This document shows positions 21,900-33,203 of a stretch of DNA of 64,000 bases, piece by piece (position 1 is the stretch's first letter; each line of letters starts with the position of its first letter). The translations under genes were made by a program, and so were the position numbers. The stretch is from Sympetrum striolatum. Lineage: Eukaryota; Arthropoda; Insecta; Odonata; Libellulidae. Where the stretch lies: contig OX388352.1 in the NCBI GenBank assembly GCA_947579665.1, positions 34,094,216-34,158,215 on the forward strand, written 5' to 3'. The notes below the pieces were generated by a model, which was not told the DNA's origin, did not search any database, and saw only the letters and a program-made list of their open reading frames with translations.

Positions 21900-22860
21900 G
21901 TCCCTCCCTCTAACCCTCCCACCCTATCCATCCGTCTTAATACTCCCATCCCTCCCTCTACCCAATGCACCACATCCCTCCCCCTGAACCCCCTACGTAC
22001 TCTTATTTTTGGAATTTTCCCATATATTTTTGGTTCATTGATTACCGGCGGCATTTTTTCAGCGTGGGACCTTGTCCGCGTGGCACATATTCCGCGGAAA
22101 ATTTTCCGGCGGAACTTTTTCCCGCGGAAATTATTCCTGGATTCTTCTAACCCACCCACCTCATCCCTCCCTCTACCTAATCGCCTCCCTCCCACTAACG
22201 AAGCCTCTCCCATCCATCCCTATACCCAACCCTCTCCAATCCCTCCCTATACCCAACCATCTCCCACCCCCAACCTGCCATCCATCAACCCTCCCACCCA
22301 AATCATTCCTCTTCCCATGACCATCTCTCCCTCTACCCAACACACCCAATCCCTCCCTCTAGACCAACAACACCATCGCTCTCTCTAACCCACCCATCCC
22401 ACCCCACTCTCTAACCCACTCATTCCACCCCTCCCCCTAACCTACACCTCCCCCTACCACAGCCTCTCCCAACCCTTCCAGTATCCCACCCACACCATCC
22501 CTCCCTCAAACCAACCCATACCATCCCAACCCCTACCCCACCCACACCATCCCTCCCTCTAGACTACCCTCTCCCATCCCTTCGTTTATCACACCCACCC
22601 ACGTCCCTCCTCTACCTTACTGACTCCTATTACTCCCTCCACCCAACCTACTCCTTTCCAATCCTACCATCCCTTTTCCTAACCCAACCACACCAAAACT
22701 TCCCACCCAATGCTCGACGTAGACCCTTACCCAAGTATTCCCAAACCCTCTGACCTACCCAATACCTTCACATCCTCTATAACGCCCACACTCACTCCAT
22801 TCCACCCCTCCCCCTATCAACTGCTTCCTTCTCTTTTTCTCCCATAACTATTTCCATCTT
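21900..22860 (+). repeat. CT-rich degenerate minisatellite
   Basis: Irregular repetition of CCATCCCTCCCTCTACCCAA-like units over almost 1 kb, strongly strand-biased (C and T on plus). Between about 22005 and 22148 a non-CT block interrupts it, with three TTCCGCGGAA-type palindromes (TTCCGCGGAA, TTCCGGCGGAA, TTCCCGCGGAA). This block may be an inserted fragment. Open frames across the region are compositional artefacts. Confidence 0.7.
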
Positions 22861-23884
22861 CTACCTACACTCATTCTTTTCAAGTGGACATTATGATAAA
22901 ATACGAGGAATTCAATGAAAAGGTACAGAATATATAAGTTATTCATAGCCCTGCCTTCAGATCCTAATAATCTATACATTCTGCAATAGTTAGTTTGACT
23001 AAGGGCTCAAAGTCTTTTATATACATATTATATACATTTCGATTCATGGTACACTACTCAAGATCCGGCCTCACAAATTGTTTAACTATTCATAACTGAA
23101 AATATATTTTGGCTCAGAAGAAAAAGAATGTATTTCACTTCATTTTCATCTTCCGGGAGTAAAGTGATACTTTAGGGGTTCGCCCTCCAGTTCTAAACCC
23201 GCTTCGCAATCTGGGGTTGCTGTCTGGTAGTGCAGAACAGTAACCATCTCCCATCAACTACTTTACCTTCGTCCATATGAGTCATTAGGAAAAGTAGGGG
23301 CAATCCAATGAAACGGCGCAGAATATATAAATTTTACGTAGCCCCGCCTTACAAATCATAATAAATCTATACATTCTTCAACACTTAGTTTGGCTAAGGG
23401 TGCAAAGTTAATTATATTATATACCCAGACGACATTGAAAAAGAAATGCTTTTAGGATTAAAGAGAGAAACACCTAATAGGCAAGTCTTTCCTCCAAGGC
23501 ATTGCCCCATCACTGCAAAACGTAAATGATACTGAGGTGATAAACTTACGGATGGGAGTGCTTTGATTAATTAAGAATATAAAAGATCAGAGAGAAATAG
23601 AAAAATCCTTCAAAGTATCCCCACAGGAAATGCATCATCCTTGCCAAAAAATGGACCCATAATCCAAAAATCACCCCACGGCTGGCCAAGGGGTGATTAT
23701 ATTGTCCTTTATACTGTCTCCGTTTTACTCTGATCTGCAAATGAATGTATTGCAAAAGGAAAGGGCAGAGCATAAAAGCAAAATGTCACATTCATAGAGG
23801 AAGAAGGCTGCAATTGAACTTGAATCTTAAATGGTAAACATATTGCAACTATAGAAGATTTTGTGCAAAATAATGTCATTTTGT
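22861..23884. other. Intergenic with a diverged direct repeat
   Basis: Two similar stretches, about 22890-23030 and 23285-23430, share GAGGAATTCAATGAAAAGG versus GGGGCAATCCAATGAAACGG, then GCAGAATATATAA, GCCCTGCCTT and TTTGGCTAAGGG-like segments. They are an old direct duplication of about 140 bases. Nothing gene-like. Confidence 0.45.
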
Positions 23885-24425
23885 AAATATCTAATATATA
23901 TAGATGCTTCTCCGGCTATACCTATTAATATAGGATAAAAATTTTATCCATTTTCTACAAGTGTCACTTGAAATGTTTACCATATACTGGCCATAGCGTT
24001 AACCACCATAAAAAAATTTGACTTTGAACTGATGAATATCATGGGTTCGATTTCAGAAGGCCCCAAAATGGAAATACTATGGCCAGGCATGTAAACAGAA
24101 GTAATAAATGTTTCATAAACGCTATTTATTGTTTACCTTATGATCATTGGCTAAACGCCAAGGCACCATTTGCATTCAACGATTCAGTTCAACAGGAAAA
24201 TAGAATTTCTGTTGAAGGCATTTACGATATATCAACTTCGAATTGTTGAAACGGTCAGAGTTGCCTGGTTATTGGACATATGGTTCAATGCTATCTCATA
24301 TCACAAGATGATCCTGGGTTCAACACCTGGGCACTTGGATATAGAATCGATTTTTACATAGAGAAATTTGAGTTCCTATATCCTAAAATTTCAAACCAAA
24401 TAGAATTTTTCAAAGTACAGTACTT
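23885..24425 (+). repeat. Diverged relative of the six-B-box repeat family
   Basis: Opens with AGATGCTTCTCCGGCTATAC, the signature that flanks the 33-37 kb units. It follows with CACTTGAAATGTTTACC, TTTGACTTTGAACTGATGAA and GGGTTCGATTTCAGAAGGCC (about 24053-24073). Further on come GGTTCAATGC (24282) and CCTGGGTTCAACACCTGG (24308-24325), counterparts of subrepeats 2 and 4. It is shorter than the 1.1-kb units and the middle part is missing or reordered. Confidence 0.7.
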
Positions 24426-24769
24426 TAAACTACCCTACTGCACTACTGCACTACTGCCACAGTTCATTGCCTCATTGGGGTGGAGGGGTGTTAACAGAGG
24501 TTGGAGGCAATGCATAGCCCAAGGTCAACCATGGTGAGAAGGCTCCGACAATATCTCCCGACTAATAGTGAAAGTGGTATTCACCAATTGGCAGTAGAAC
24601 AGACTGGTGAAATTTTGTCCAAACCCCCCCCCCCCTAACAAATAAAAGTACTATTTTTATGATGAGCTTCTTTAATGGGAATTTATCTGGACGTAAAAAC
24701 AACATCCAATCAAATGTCCAGGAGGTGGTGTGAATAAAGAGGCCCATAATGATGGAATGAACTACCACC

Positions 24770-25210
24770 CTACAATTTGTGACCTACAACTGCTGCAGCT
24801 TGAAGAATGATTGCTGGAACTAGTCAATGAAGTACAGGAGATAAAATGGAATGTCATTGGTCTCAGTAAAGTCAGAAAAAAAAATCAGAAGAACTACTTG
24901 CAATGAAGGTAGGACATTTATTCTTTTACATAGGTACCAAGGATGGAAGACTTGGAGGCATTGAATTCTTGATCAAAAAGAGTTGGAGGGATAATGTGGT
25001 AAAAATCAAATGTGTATCTGACAAAATTTGTAAACTCATATTCAAGATGAGCATCACTCAGTACAGGTTATCCAAGTCTATGCATATATGGACGATTTTA
25101 ATGCTTGTGTAGGTCAGCTAGTAGCTGATGACACTGTTGCAGGACATTACTGACTGGGCCAGAGAAATTAATGAGGCCACCGCTTGAACCCTTCAAGAAA
25201 GTGGACATGG
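24770..25210 (+). pseudogene. RTE-type LINE endonuclease fragment
   Basis: Across several frameshifts the plus strand gives LLELVNEVQEIKWNVIGLS, then GHLFFYIGTKDGRLGGIEFLIKK, then IKCVSDKICKLIFKM. These correspond to the first half of an APE endonuclease of the RTE clade (WD/NVIGLSE, GxxFLxxK, SDRI motifs). The catalytic Glu codon after IGLS is AAA in this copy. Reverse transcriptase is absent downstream. Confidence 0.65.
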
Positions 25211-25359
25211 GGAGGTCCCAATGGAACCAAAAATGAAACAGACTAAGTATTAGTATATAAACTTTACACAGCAACTAACTGTGACGTTTTGAATAACTTC
25301 AACACTGGGTGTGATCACAGCTTCAAATTGTGATGGTTTCCCAACACAGCTTCAGAAAA

Positions 25360-25991
25360 TGATAGGAAGAGGATATGTAAATTATGCGTAAACTCACTTG
25401 AACAATTCTCTTCAACACCTACTGAGTGTTTAGATGATGAAGCTCCAGAAAATTATAGTAATTTCTTTAGTTTTAGGTTGACAAATGAAGCTGACTGTTC
25501 AAGACAAAGAAAGAAACAAGTTTCAACTGTAGAGTGCAAGCTGGTACAGTTATTTAATGATACAGGGAAAACCATAGATATCCTAGGTAAGTATGTGGTT
25601 GTCAAAGAGGCTTTTGTTCAGTACAACACAACCTTGTGCTCCTCTGCACCTGTGGAAAGACTGTTTTCTTTTGCAGGATTTATAAATTCACCTTCTAGGC
25701 ATCCTGTTTCTAATGAACTGTTTGAGGAATTAATTGTACTAAAGGTTAGTATGAATTATTGTACTGACGATTTTTGATTAAAGAAAAACTTTATATAACT
25801 GAGCTACTTGTTTTATTTTGTTAAATTGATAGTATTTCAAGTATTTTAAGTATTTTAAAATACAGTACTTTAATAAGTATTTTGACAGATGTTTATTAAT
25901 GTATTTTGTAACTGTATTTAAAATACTACCCTTTCAACTACTTTTTATTTGTATTTAAAATGCTGGAGAGCAAGTATTTAGCTCAACCCTG
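25360..25991 (+). pseudogene. hAT transposase C-terminus and right end
   Basis: The frame 25478-25777 ends with APVERLFSFAGFINSPSRHP, then NELFEELIVLK, the hAT dimerisation domain. Upstream 25385-25478 adds NSLEQFSSTPTECLDDE in frame. After the stop, the 3' end has the (AAGTATTTT)-rich subterminal repeats typical of this hAT family and finishes GCAAGTATTTAGCTCAACCCTG, of which CAACCCTG is the likely terminal repeat ending at 25991. The left part of the element is not seen. Confidence 0.75.
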
Positions 25992-28900
25992 CTTGTATAT
26001 ATGCTTTATTGTTAAAGCAATCCTAAAATCTGAATATTAAAACGATTATTTTGGTATTTAGGGCATTCCTCATATGGAAATTGCATAATAGATCCAATTC
26101 ATATGGCATAATCTCATATTCATACTGAGAGAAAAGTACCAAATACTTATTTACCCATTGTACTCCCATCATTATAATAGTTTGTATTAGTGTCTTTTGA
26201 GTGCATCAGATATGGGATTAATTATTTGAATGATGTGTATGTCAGGCTCTTATCCAGATAGCATAGCAGATAATAATACTATTTTGTATCTGCATAAATC
26301 ATTGTGATGAGAAGCCAATCCATTAAAAATTGACCGTCCAAGAAAGCCTTAGATTGATATATATTGATACTATACTTTTATTTTTACCTGTATACTTGTA
26401 TATGTTTTTGTTTAAATTACATTTCTATCCTATTTGAATAAGTGTTGCCAAGGGAAGAGGTTGTAAGATTCCCCCCGTACTTAATAGAGAATGAATGAAA
26501 AAAAATCATTATTCACAAGAATGATATTTCTACAGAAATACCATAAATTTTCGTAAGAAAGAAGATGAAAGAATAGGAAAAAAATTAAGAAATCCCTCAA
26601 AATATTCTCTTTGAACAATTTTATTAACTACAGCCTTGTTGTGCTCTTTCTTATTTGCTACTACCTTTTGGATAATGGACCATTTTTTGTAAATTGTTAT
26701 TTCAAATTTTATGTTAAATTTCATTTTTTCAAAAGTGATGGAATCTCTTTCAGAAGAAACCATTCTTCCCTTTATATGCTTGTTTTTGGAGTTTAGCATT
26801 CTTTACCAAAAGCATAGATTAACATCAAGGTTTTATTTTTCTACACATTTTTGAATGTTCTTATAATATTCTATGCATAGCTAGCTTCCTCATCCTACAA
26901 GTAATGATATCTAGTTAGCTTGATGCAATTTTCTACTTTTAATCAGTGTATCAGTCAAAATGAATCCTGTTGCTGAATGATTAATTAAAGTTAGAGACCC
27001 TTTCAAAAAGAATTTAAACCTAAGGCTCATTGGATATAATGTTGATTTTTATTGCATATTTAAATTCAGAGTTTCATATGATCATCCCTCTGTTTCATCT
27101 CTGTGAAATTTTCTCTACTTAAACCTTGTAAAGCAGTATATGATATTTAAGTTTAACTGCCTCTGCTCATGTATGCAGAAATCAGTATCCTCCTACATCT
27201 TATCAACCTTTATGTAAAATACTTAAGTTTCGGTTGGATCGTCATGATTGGAATTTATATTTCATAGAGATGGTTTGAAGTTATTCATAGATGACATGAA
27301 ACATAATTTAATTCCTTTTGTAGTAGTCTTACCTTTTGCGTCATCTCTTAGGTTTTATTATTTATTTGAAAATAAATAATATTTTTTCTTTATTTAAAAA
27401 AAATTCAATTGAAGGGTGAGAAAGCTTGAAGTTTTGATGTTTTGAAGAATGTTTCTTTTTTAAGATTTCCATATTTTATAATAAATCATTTACTTGTGTC
27501 AATCTTATCTAGAGAAGTCACTGGGTATATTTTCATGATAACTTCTGAAAAAGGTTTGTTTGTCAGAAAAAGTGCTGTCTCTTTTCTTAAAGCATTCCAT
27601 AACAGCTGTCCTTAGAATTATCATGTCACTTTGTTGATGTGATTATTGAATTTAAAAATAAGTTACACACTCCTTACTTTGTGGAATTGCTTGGTAACTA
27701 GTTGCATTTAGATACTTTGCTAAAATATGTGCTTTTGGGAAATAAACAGTTCTTGATCGTGGCATTAAAATGAGTTAAAAGAGCATGAAAAAAAAAGATT
27801 ATCCACAATTGATTCAAATCTTTGAATTGGGTACAGTTGAATGAAACGTTTTTATAATGCTTTAAATTACTTCCAAAAATTTGTTTTCTGTATGTGCCAT
27901 ATAATGGATTCATTGGGTCTAATCAATAAGAATGAGAAATCACCTGTAGTATTTATTTATTAAGAATTTCTGAAATAATACAGCATAAAGGATAAATCAT
28001 TGATAATTCTTACTTACAAAAGGTATGGATACAGTATGTCAAAGTACGTTCATTTATATGAAATACAAACAATCTTCATATCAATGTGTCTCATTGTTGA
28101 AAACTTTTTTCTTAAGCATAGAATGATTTAGATTTACAAAGTGACTAAGGTTTCACAGCATAACTGCATCATCAGGCAAGAAAACATAAATGAGGGAGCT
28201 TTTATACAAGTTGAATGACAATGTTAATGATTTTTATACAAGTTAAACTACCAAGTAAAGAGAGGAAGTGGGAGAAGGGGGCAAGAATCCGTTGGGGAAG
28301 AAAAGAAGATCCAAGGAAGTCAGTGGGTGTGGAGAGGGGTATTGAGTTGAGGGGAAAATTGATGGAATAAGGTTTTGAATGGGCAAGGTAGAGGGTGGGG
28401 TGGGTTTAGTGGTGAATGAAAGATGGGTATGTGGAGGTAGGAGTTGAGGTTGAGGGGGCGGTAATGGCTTGTATGATGGGAGAGCAGAGTATTGGGAAAC
28501 AAATATTCATTGACAACATTTTTACAAGAAGAGTTTTAAAAAATTTCAAAAGTTTCCAGAACATCTAATCTGCTGCCATTTTCACAAAAATGACAAACTG
28601 AAATTTGGAAAATACTTGTATGATCACTGTCTAGTAAATGTTAGAAAAATGATAAATGTCTGGATTGTTATTCCCAAAAGTACCTAAATATTCTTTTCTC
28701 CTTCCTGCAAATTGACTCCCAGTTAGACCTTAGTAACAAGCATCACAGTTCGAACAATCTAGTTTATACACACCACTGCAGTCCATAAAATCTACAGGAT
28801 CTTACATTTTACCAACAAGTCTTTTAATTTAACACTGGTTCTGAAACTGCAACTCAAATTTTTGGAGAATCTGCTACTCATTAAACATAACTGAATGCAG

Positions 28901-29409
28901 TTTACAAATAATTAGATAAGTAACTTACACACTGGATCCTCCCAACTACTCTATTGCAAATCTTATGGCTCCAATCCAGCCCTACCTTCTCATATGCTCA
29001 ATGCACAAAGGCCAGCTTATAATTTCTCTTTGCCAATGTATTTTTCATATTTTAATGGCTTTTTATGGCATGAATTCAACTTGGTTGTTTGCAAATCTGA
29101 GATCATGAACTTTTGTCTAGAACAGGCTTTTCTCAATGAATTCCAGGAAGGATTTTGTTGATAATTTACTTTTTACACAATTATCATAGCTGTAGTTTAC
29201 AAATATTATTTTTTTCATGATACATCTGCCCATATAGCACAAATAGTTTTGCAGATCAGGCCTGAAAACAAAGAATTTCTGTATTTGAATGAATTTAAAT
29301 GAATTGACATTAAAGTAATTTCAGATTCTGCTTTTTATGGAGTTATCACTAAATTTATGATGTTTAAACAAGTTATATAGGTGCTGAGATAATGATGTTG
29401 GTAGCCCCT
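25992..29409. other. 3.4 kb of AT-rich DNA without recognisable genes
   Basis: Reading frames are short and AT-biased, without motifs. A purine-rich patch at 28255-28500 (GGGAGAAGGGGGCAAG, GGAGAGGGG and similar) is the mirror in composition of the CT-rich minisatellite at 21.9 kb. No TIRs or tRNA-like sequences were recognised. Confidence 0.4.
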
Positions 29410-29572
29410 TTTTACTTTCTCCATATACGAAGTATAGAGAAAGTATTGTTTTCATGAAAAAAATCGACTTCGATATTTCAACAGAAATACATGTTTTGGG
29501 GTCCCTAGAACATGTTTTGACCATTTTCGGAATGATGTCTGTGTGTATGTGTATGTGTGTGTGTGTGTGTCA

Positions 29573-29619
<47 letters not shown>

Positions 29620-30490
29620 TGTGTGTGATAGTGGTCGCTCTAACGTGAAAACTATTGGTTATATTAATACCAAACTTTGTATATAGTACTGTGGTGTGTG
29701 CTGTCAGAGTTGATTAGTTTTTGGAGTAAATCGATCAACCGGAAGTCGAGCTTTATTCATTAAAGCTCATTTCCGGTTTTCAAAATATCTCCATAAAAAT
29801 GATATATAGGTATATTGTATACCTTATAAAAGTTTTAGATAATCTGTTTTACTATAACTTTTGTATTTAACATATTTTTGTATCACCGGTTGATTAGGAG
29901 TTATTCGTGAAATACTGATAAACCGGAAGAAGATGATTATGTACTTTGTGGGCGCTCTAACATAAAAACCATTCATTGTATCAACACCAAATTTCATATA
30001 TAATATTTTGGTTAGTTTCTTTAAAGTTGATTAGTTTTTGGAGTAAATTGGTTAACCGGAAGTTGAGCTTAAATCTTCAAAGCTCATTTCCGGTTTTCAA
30101 AATATCTCCATAAATATGATATTTAGGTATATACTATTATTTTAAAAAGTTTTAGAAAATGTAATGTACTATAACTTTTGGTTGAAACATATTTTTTGTA
30201 TCACTGATTGTGTAGGAGTTATTCATGAAATACTGATAAACCGGAAGTTGCTGATTATGTACTTTGTGGGTGCTCTGGGCTCTATGGGCGAAAGGCCAAT
30301 TTCATCGTTTTTCATCGATCATGTCCCGTAAAAATTATTTATCATGTTTTTGGCATCAAAGATAATATATAATATTAATAACTCAAATTCCAAGTTTAGA
30401 TGGAATATAGAGTTCGAAATTACTGCGGTAGATAAATATTTACATCTTATATATATGGAGAAAGTCATGTGCTGGCCACATCAGATTTTT
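29410..30490 (+). repeat. TIR repeat family with 318-bp internal unit, copy 1 (two units)
   Basis: The left end ACTTTCTCCATATAC and right end TATATATGGAGAAAGT are inverted repeats. The left end also forms its own hairpin with GTATAGAGAAAGT. After a GT microsatellite (29541-29628) come two direct copies of an about 318-base unit starting at 29637 and 29954, and a partial third beginning GCTCTGGGC at 30272. Each unit contains AGTTGATTAGTTTTTGGAGT, two CCGGAAGT/CATTTCCGG inverted motifs and CAAAATATCTCCATAAA. Copies 2 and 3 are at 30740 and 52030. The right flank CATGTGCTGGCCACATCAGA is shared with copy 3, so the true end may lie about 25 bases further. No protein. Confidence 0.8.
29541..29628. 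repeat. GT/CA microsatellite
   Basis: Nearly continuous GT dinucleotides inside copy 1 of the TIR family. Shorter runs sit at the same relative place in copies 2 (30868-30887) and 3 (52167-52195), so the microsatellite grew from the element's own sequence. Frames encoding Cys-Val runs here are artefacts. Confidence 0.9.
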
Positions 30491-30739
30491 TTAAATTGTC
30501 CTTTCAAGAATTGTTTAAGTTCAGGTAAACATTCTAGTTAAAATCTGTTACTTTTGGACTTTGTGATGTTCCTGGGATTTAAATTTTGTTGAATTATTTA
30601 ACTCTCTGATTAGGGATACAAACAATTGAATTACTTGTATTCTTGCTCCCTCACTTCTATTATTGCCTAATAAACCTCATTATCTCAATATCTTCAGGCC
30701 TGAAGATGTCAATTTATTGATGTAACCAGCGAGTGGCCT

Positions 30740-31295
30740 TCTTTACTTTCTCCATATACATACGTAGAAAGTATTGTTTTCATGAAAAAAATCGACTTCA
30801 AGATTCCAACGGAAATACATATTTTGGGGTCCCTAGAACACGTTTTGAACATTTTTGGAATGATGTCTGTGTGTATGTGTGTGTGTGCTTGTGGGCACTT
30901 GTACGTAAAAACTATTAGCCATATCAATACCAAACTTCATATATAGCACTGTGGTAAGTGCTGTCAGAGTTGATCAGTTTTTGTAGTAAATCGGTTATCT
31001 GGTAGCTGATCTTTATTCTTCGAAGAAAATTTCTGTTTCTACAAAATATCTCCATAAATATGATATTTAGGCATATACTATTATCTATAATAGATATGCT
31101 GACTGTGTACTTTGTGGGTGCTCTAACATGAGAACTATTAGTCATTTCAACACCAAGGTCATTATAGCACTTTTCGTTAGAGTTGATTAAGTTTTGGTGT
31201 AAATCGCTCACCTGGAAGTCGAGCTTAATTCCTCAAAGCAAACTTCCATTTTTTAAAAATATCTCCATAAATATGATATTTAGGTATTGTAAATT
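30740..31295 (+). repeat. TIR repeat family, copy 2 (right-truncated)
   Basis: Starts TTTACTTTCTCCATATAC and GTAGAAAGTATTGTTTTCAT like copy 1, with a short GT run at 30868-30887. It has one internal unit and part of a second (AACATGAGAACTATTAGTCA onward) before stopping at ATATTTAGGTATTG near 31290, next to the copia fragment. It is more diverged than copies 1 and 3. Confidence 0.75.
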
Positions 31296-31299
31296 CGCT

Positions 31300-32215
31300 A
31301 GTGGAATACATCCATTGATAATTCTGGAAGGATCAAATGAAACATGTGGTCACACTTCAATATCACATGAGCAACTACATGTACACTTTATTACCGGAAG
31401 TACAGAAAAGGAAACAAAAGCATAACAAACTTCCATACTACAAATTAGATGGCACTGGTGTGCACCAACATAAATTCAAACCATAAAGCATAGCTTGATT
31501 ATAATTCAACACCTGCCCTTAATCAAGCTGCTTTGAACACATACTAAAACCCTTTATGCACCTAAGATGCTAAAAACTTGTTAAACTCTTTGTCAAAACA
31601 TCAGCTATCATTTCCTTGGTTGGTACATATGTAAGCTCAATAGTTTTACATTCAATTTGCTGTCCTACGAAATGATGCTGCACATCAATATGTTTAGTGC
31701 TACCATGACAAACTAGATTAACAGCTATCTTTTATGCTGGTTGATTATCAATAAAAATTACAGTACATTCTTTAGTCCCAATTAGTTTACCTAAATGATT
31801 TTGCCCAAATGTAGCCTCTTTGGCTGCAGAAGTCAGAGCCATATATTTAACTTCAGTACTACTCAGTGCAACAGTTTGCTGTTTCCTGCTCTCCTATCTT
31901 GTTGGACAACCTGCCATTTGGAACATAAAACCTGTATATGACTTCCTGTCATTAACATTGTTGGCCCAATCAGCATCAGCATAACCTACCAGCTTTGCAC
32001 CTGTTTTCCTGTAGGCTAGAGAAAGATTATCAGTACCTTTTAAATATCTTAAGACTCTCTTTGCTGCAACCCAGTGTTCCTGGGAATATCAATCATTGAA
32101 TTGACTCAGATAACTTGCTGCAAATACGATATCAGGCCTGGAATTCCATTACAATACCAATAGATTGATATCTGATGAAGGCTGTGGCTATGCATGCATA
32201 AAACTGCCAACAACT
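31300..32215 (-). pseudogene. Copia-type RNase H fragment
   Basis: The minus strand from 32215 to about 31500 reads VGYADADWANN, RKSYTGFMFQMAGCP, ESRKQQTVALSSTEV, YMALTSAAKEA, STKHIDVQHHFV and MIADVLTKSL. This is the copia RNase H and polyprotein end in the canonical order. Internal stops occur, for example one just before ESRKQQ. Sequence 31300-31500 may be LTR remnant. It differs from the copia copy at 40-43 kb and belongs to another subfamily. RT, integrase and gag are missing; LINE sequence follows directly at 32216. Confidence 0.85.
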
Positions 32216-32595
32216 CTTGGGATGAAACTACATCCAATTAGCAGCATATATTTTGCAGAACTAATGGCCATCAAACTTGCTTTGGAGTCTTCCTTGGACT
32301 GAGAACGTCCTCTATTAATATGATCAGTGCCCTATAAGCCTTCAGAAGATATGAACCAATATACCCAAACGAGCAGAATATGCCATCAATAGTGACCAGA
32401 CTACATGATAGTGGGGTCAGAGTGAAATTTCTTATGATATCTGGGCATGTGAATATTGCTTGAAATGAGGCAGCTGATAAGGCAACAAAGAAAGCCATCA
32501 GGAAGGCAGCAATAGACATTGAAGAAATAGTGCCAGATGATCTAAAATCTAACTTAAAATGCACACCCCCAAAGAGTGGAAACAATGTTGATCCT
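32216..32595 (+). pseudogene. LINE RNase H fragment
   Basis: Plus-strand translation with in-frame stops gives YFAELMAIKLALESS (the ...AEL.AI.LAL segment of RNase H), then RLHDSGVRVKFLMISGHVNI, then a TGA and NEAADKATKKA, the GHVGI.GNE.AD.A..A motif of LINE-encoded RNase H. It is a relative of the RNase H at 37.9 kb, older and without RT. Confidence 0.7.
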
Positions 32596-32739
32596 TTATC
32601 TTACAAAGTTAGCCATATGCTGTAAAAGGGGATACCGAACCATGGAGCTCATCCTATGTATATATTTATTTATTTAGCTGTTATGACACAACCATTCTTG
32701 CATGGTGTGGAATATTTTTTTGTTTTGATCAAATATAAT

Positions 32740-32840
32740 AACAAAGGGTAAGGTGGAAAATGACCTAAGCTGTCAATGCACTTCTAATAACTACTACTTA
32801 TTGCATAACTATGCCTGCAATATTCTCTTATTAAGGCAGC
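32740..32840 (+). repeat. Short SINE-like 3' segment
   Basis: GGTGGAAAATGACCTAAGCTGTCAATGCAC and ACTACTACTTATTG parallel the segment after the tRNA-like head of the SINE at 50353 (GTGAGAAATTACCTAAGCTGTCGAAGTAC, ACTACTACTAACAAC). The tRNA-like head is absent here. Confidence 0.5.
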
Positions 32841-33111
32841 GCCCCTGTTTTAACCCTGCTTTTAAACCTTGTTTTAATGATATACTTTATATGAGGCCAA
32901 GGGCGACAAAACTCTTAGGAATGAGATTTGAGAATTTTTTGATGATGCAGGAATACAAATTCCTTACGTACAACCCACATGATCTAATGAAGTTCCAACT
33001 TGGCAGATACCTGAACCATAAATCTGTATGGAATTATTTTTTATAAAAAGTTGGACTTTCACACAAATGAGTACCTGCACCGATTAAGGGATATCCTGAA
33101 CAAGAACCTGG

Positions 33112-33170
33112 GTGCAACTCATATATATATATATATATATCTATTATATATAGACGCTTCTCCGGATATA

Positions 33171-33203
<33 letters not shown>

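Larger units (their letters stand above)
18541..21900 (-). mobile_element. 5'-truncated LINE (CR1/L2/Jockey group), split by a MITE
   Basis: The element runs right to left. It begins with an endonuclease remnant near 21895, continues through linker and reverse transcriptase to a stop near 18635, and has a short 3' UTR (CACCCCCTGCCACGCGCC) and a TTTACA-repeat tail around 18541. The 3' end matches the LINE fragment at 2813-3282. Upstream the frame runs without a break into the CT-rich minisatellite at 21900 onward, which fixes the truncation point only roughly. The 1064-base MITE at 18855-19918 interrupts the last RT segment. Without the MITE and one stop codon the coding frame would be continuous over about 2.2 kb, so the copy is fairly young. 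Confidence 0.9.

Noticed and set aside
21965..22388. Proline-rich proteins in the CT-rich region
   Set aside because: C- and T-rich repeats lack stops by composition; no start context or conservation.
29454..29648. Cys/Val-rich small protein
   Set aside because: It is the translation of a GT microsatellite.
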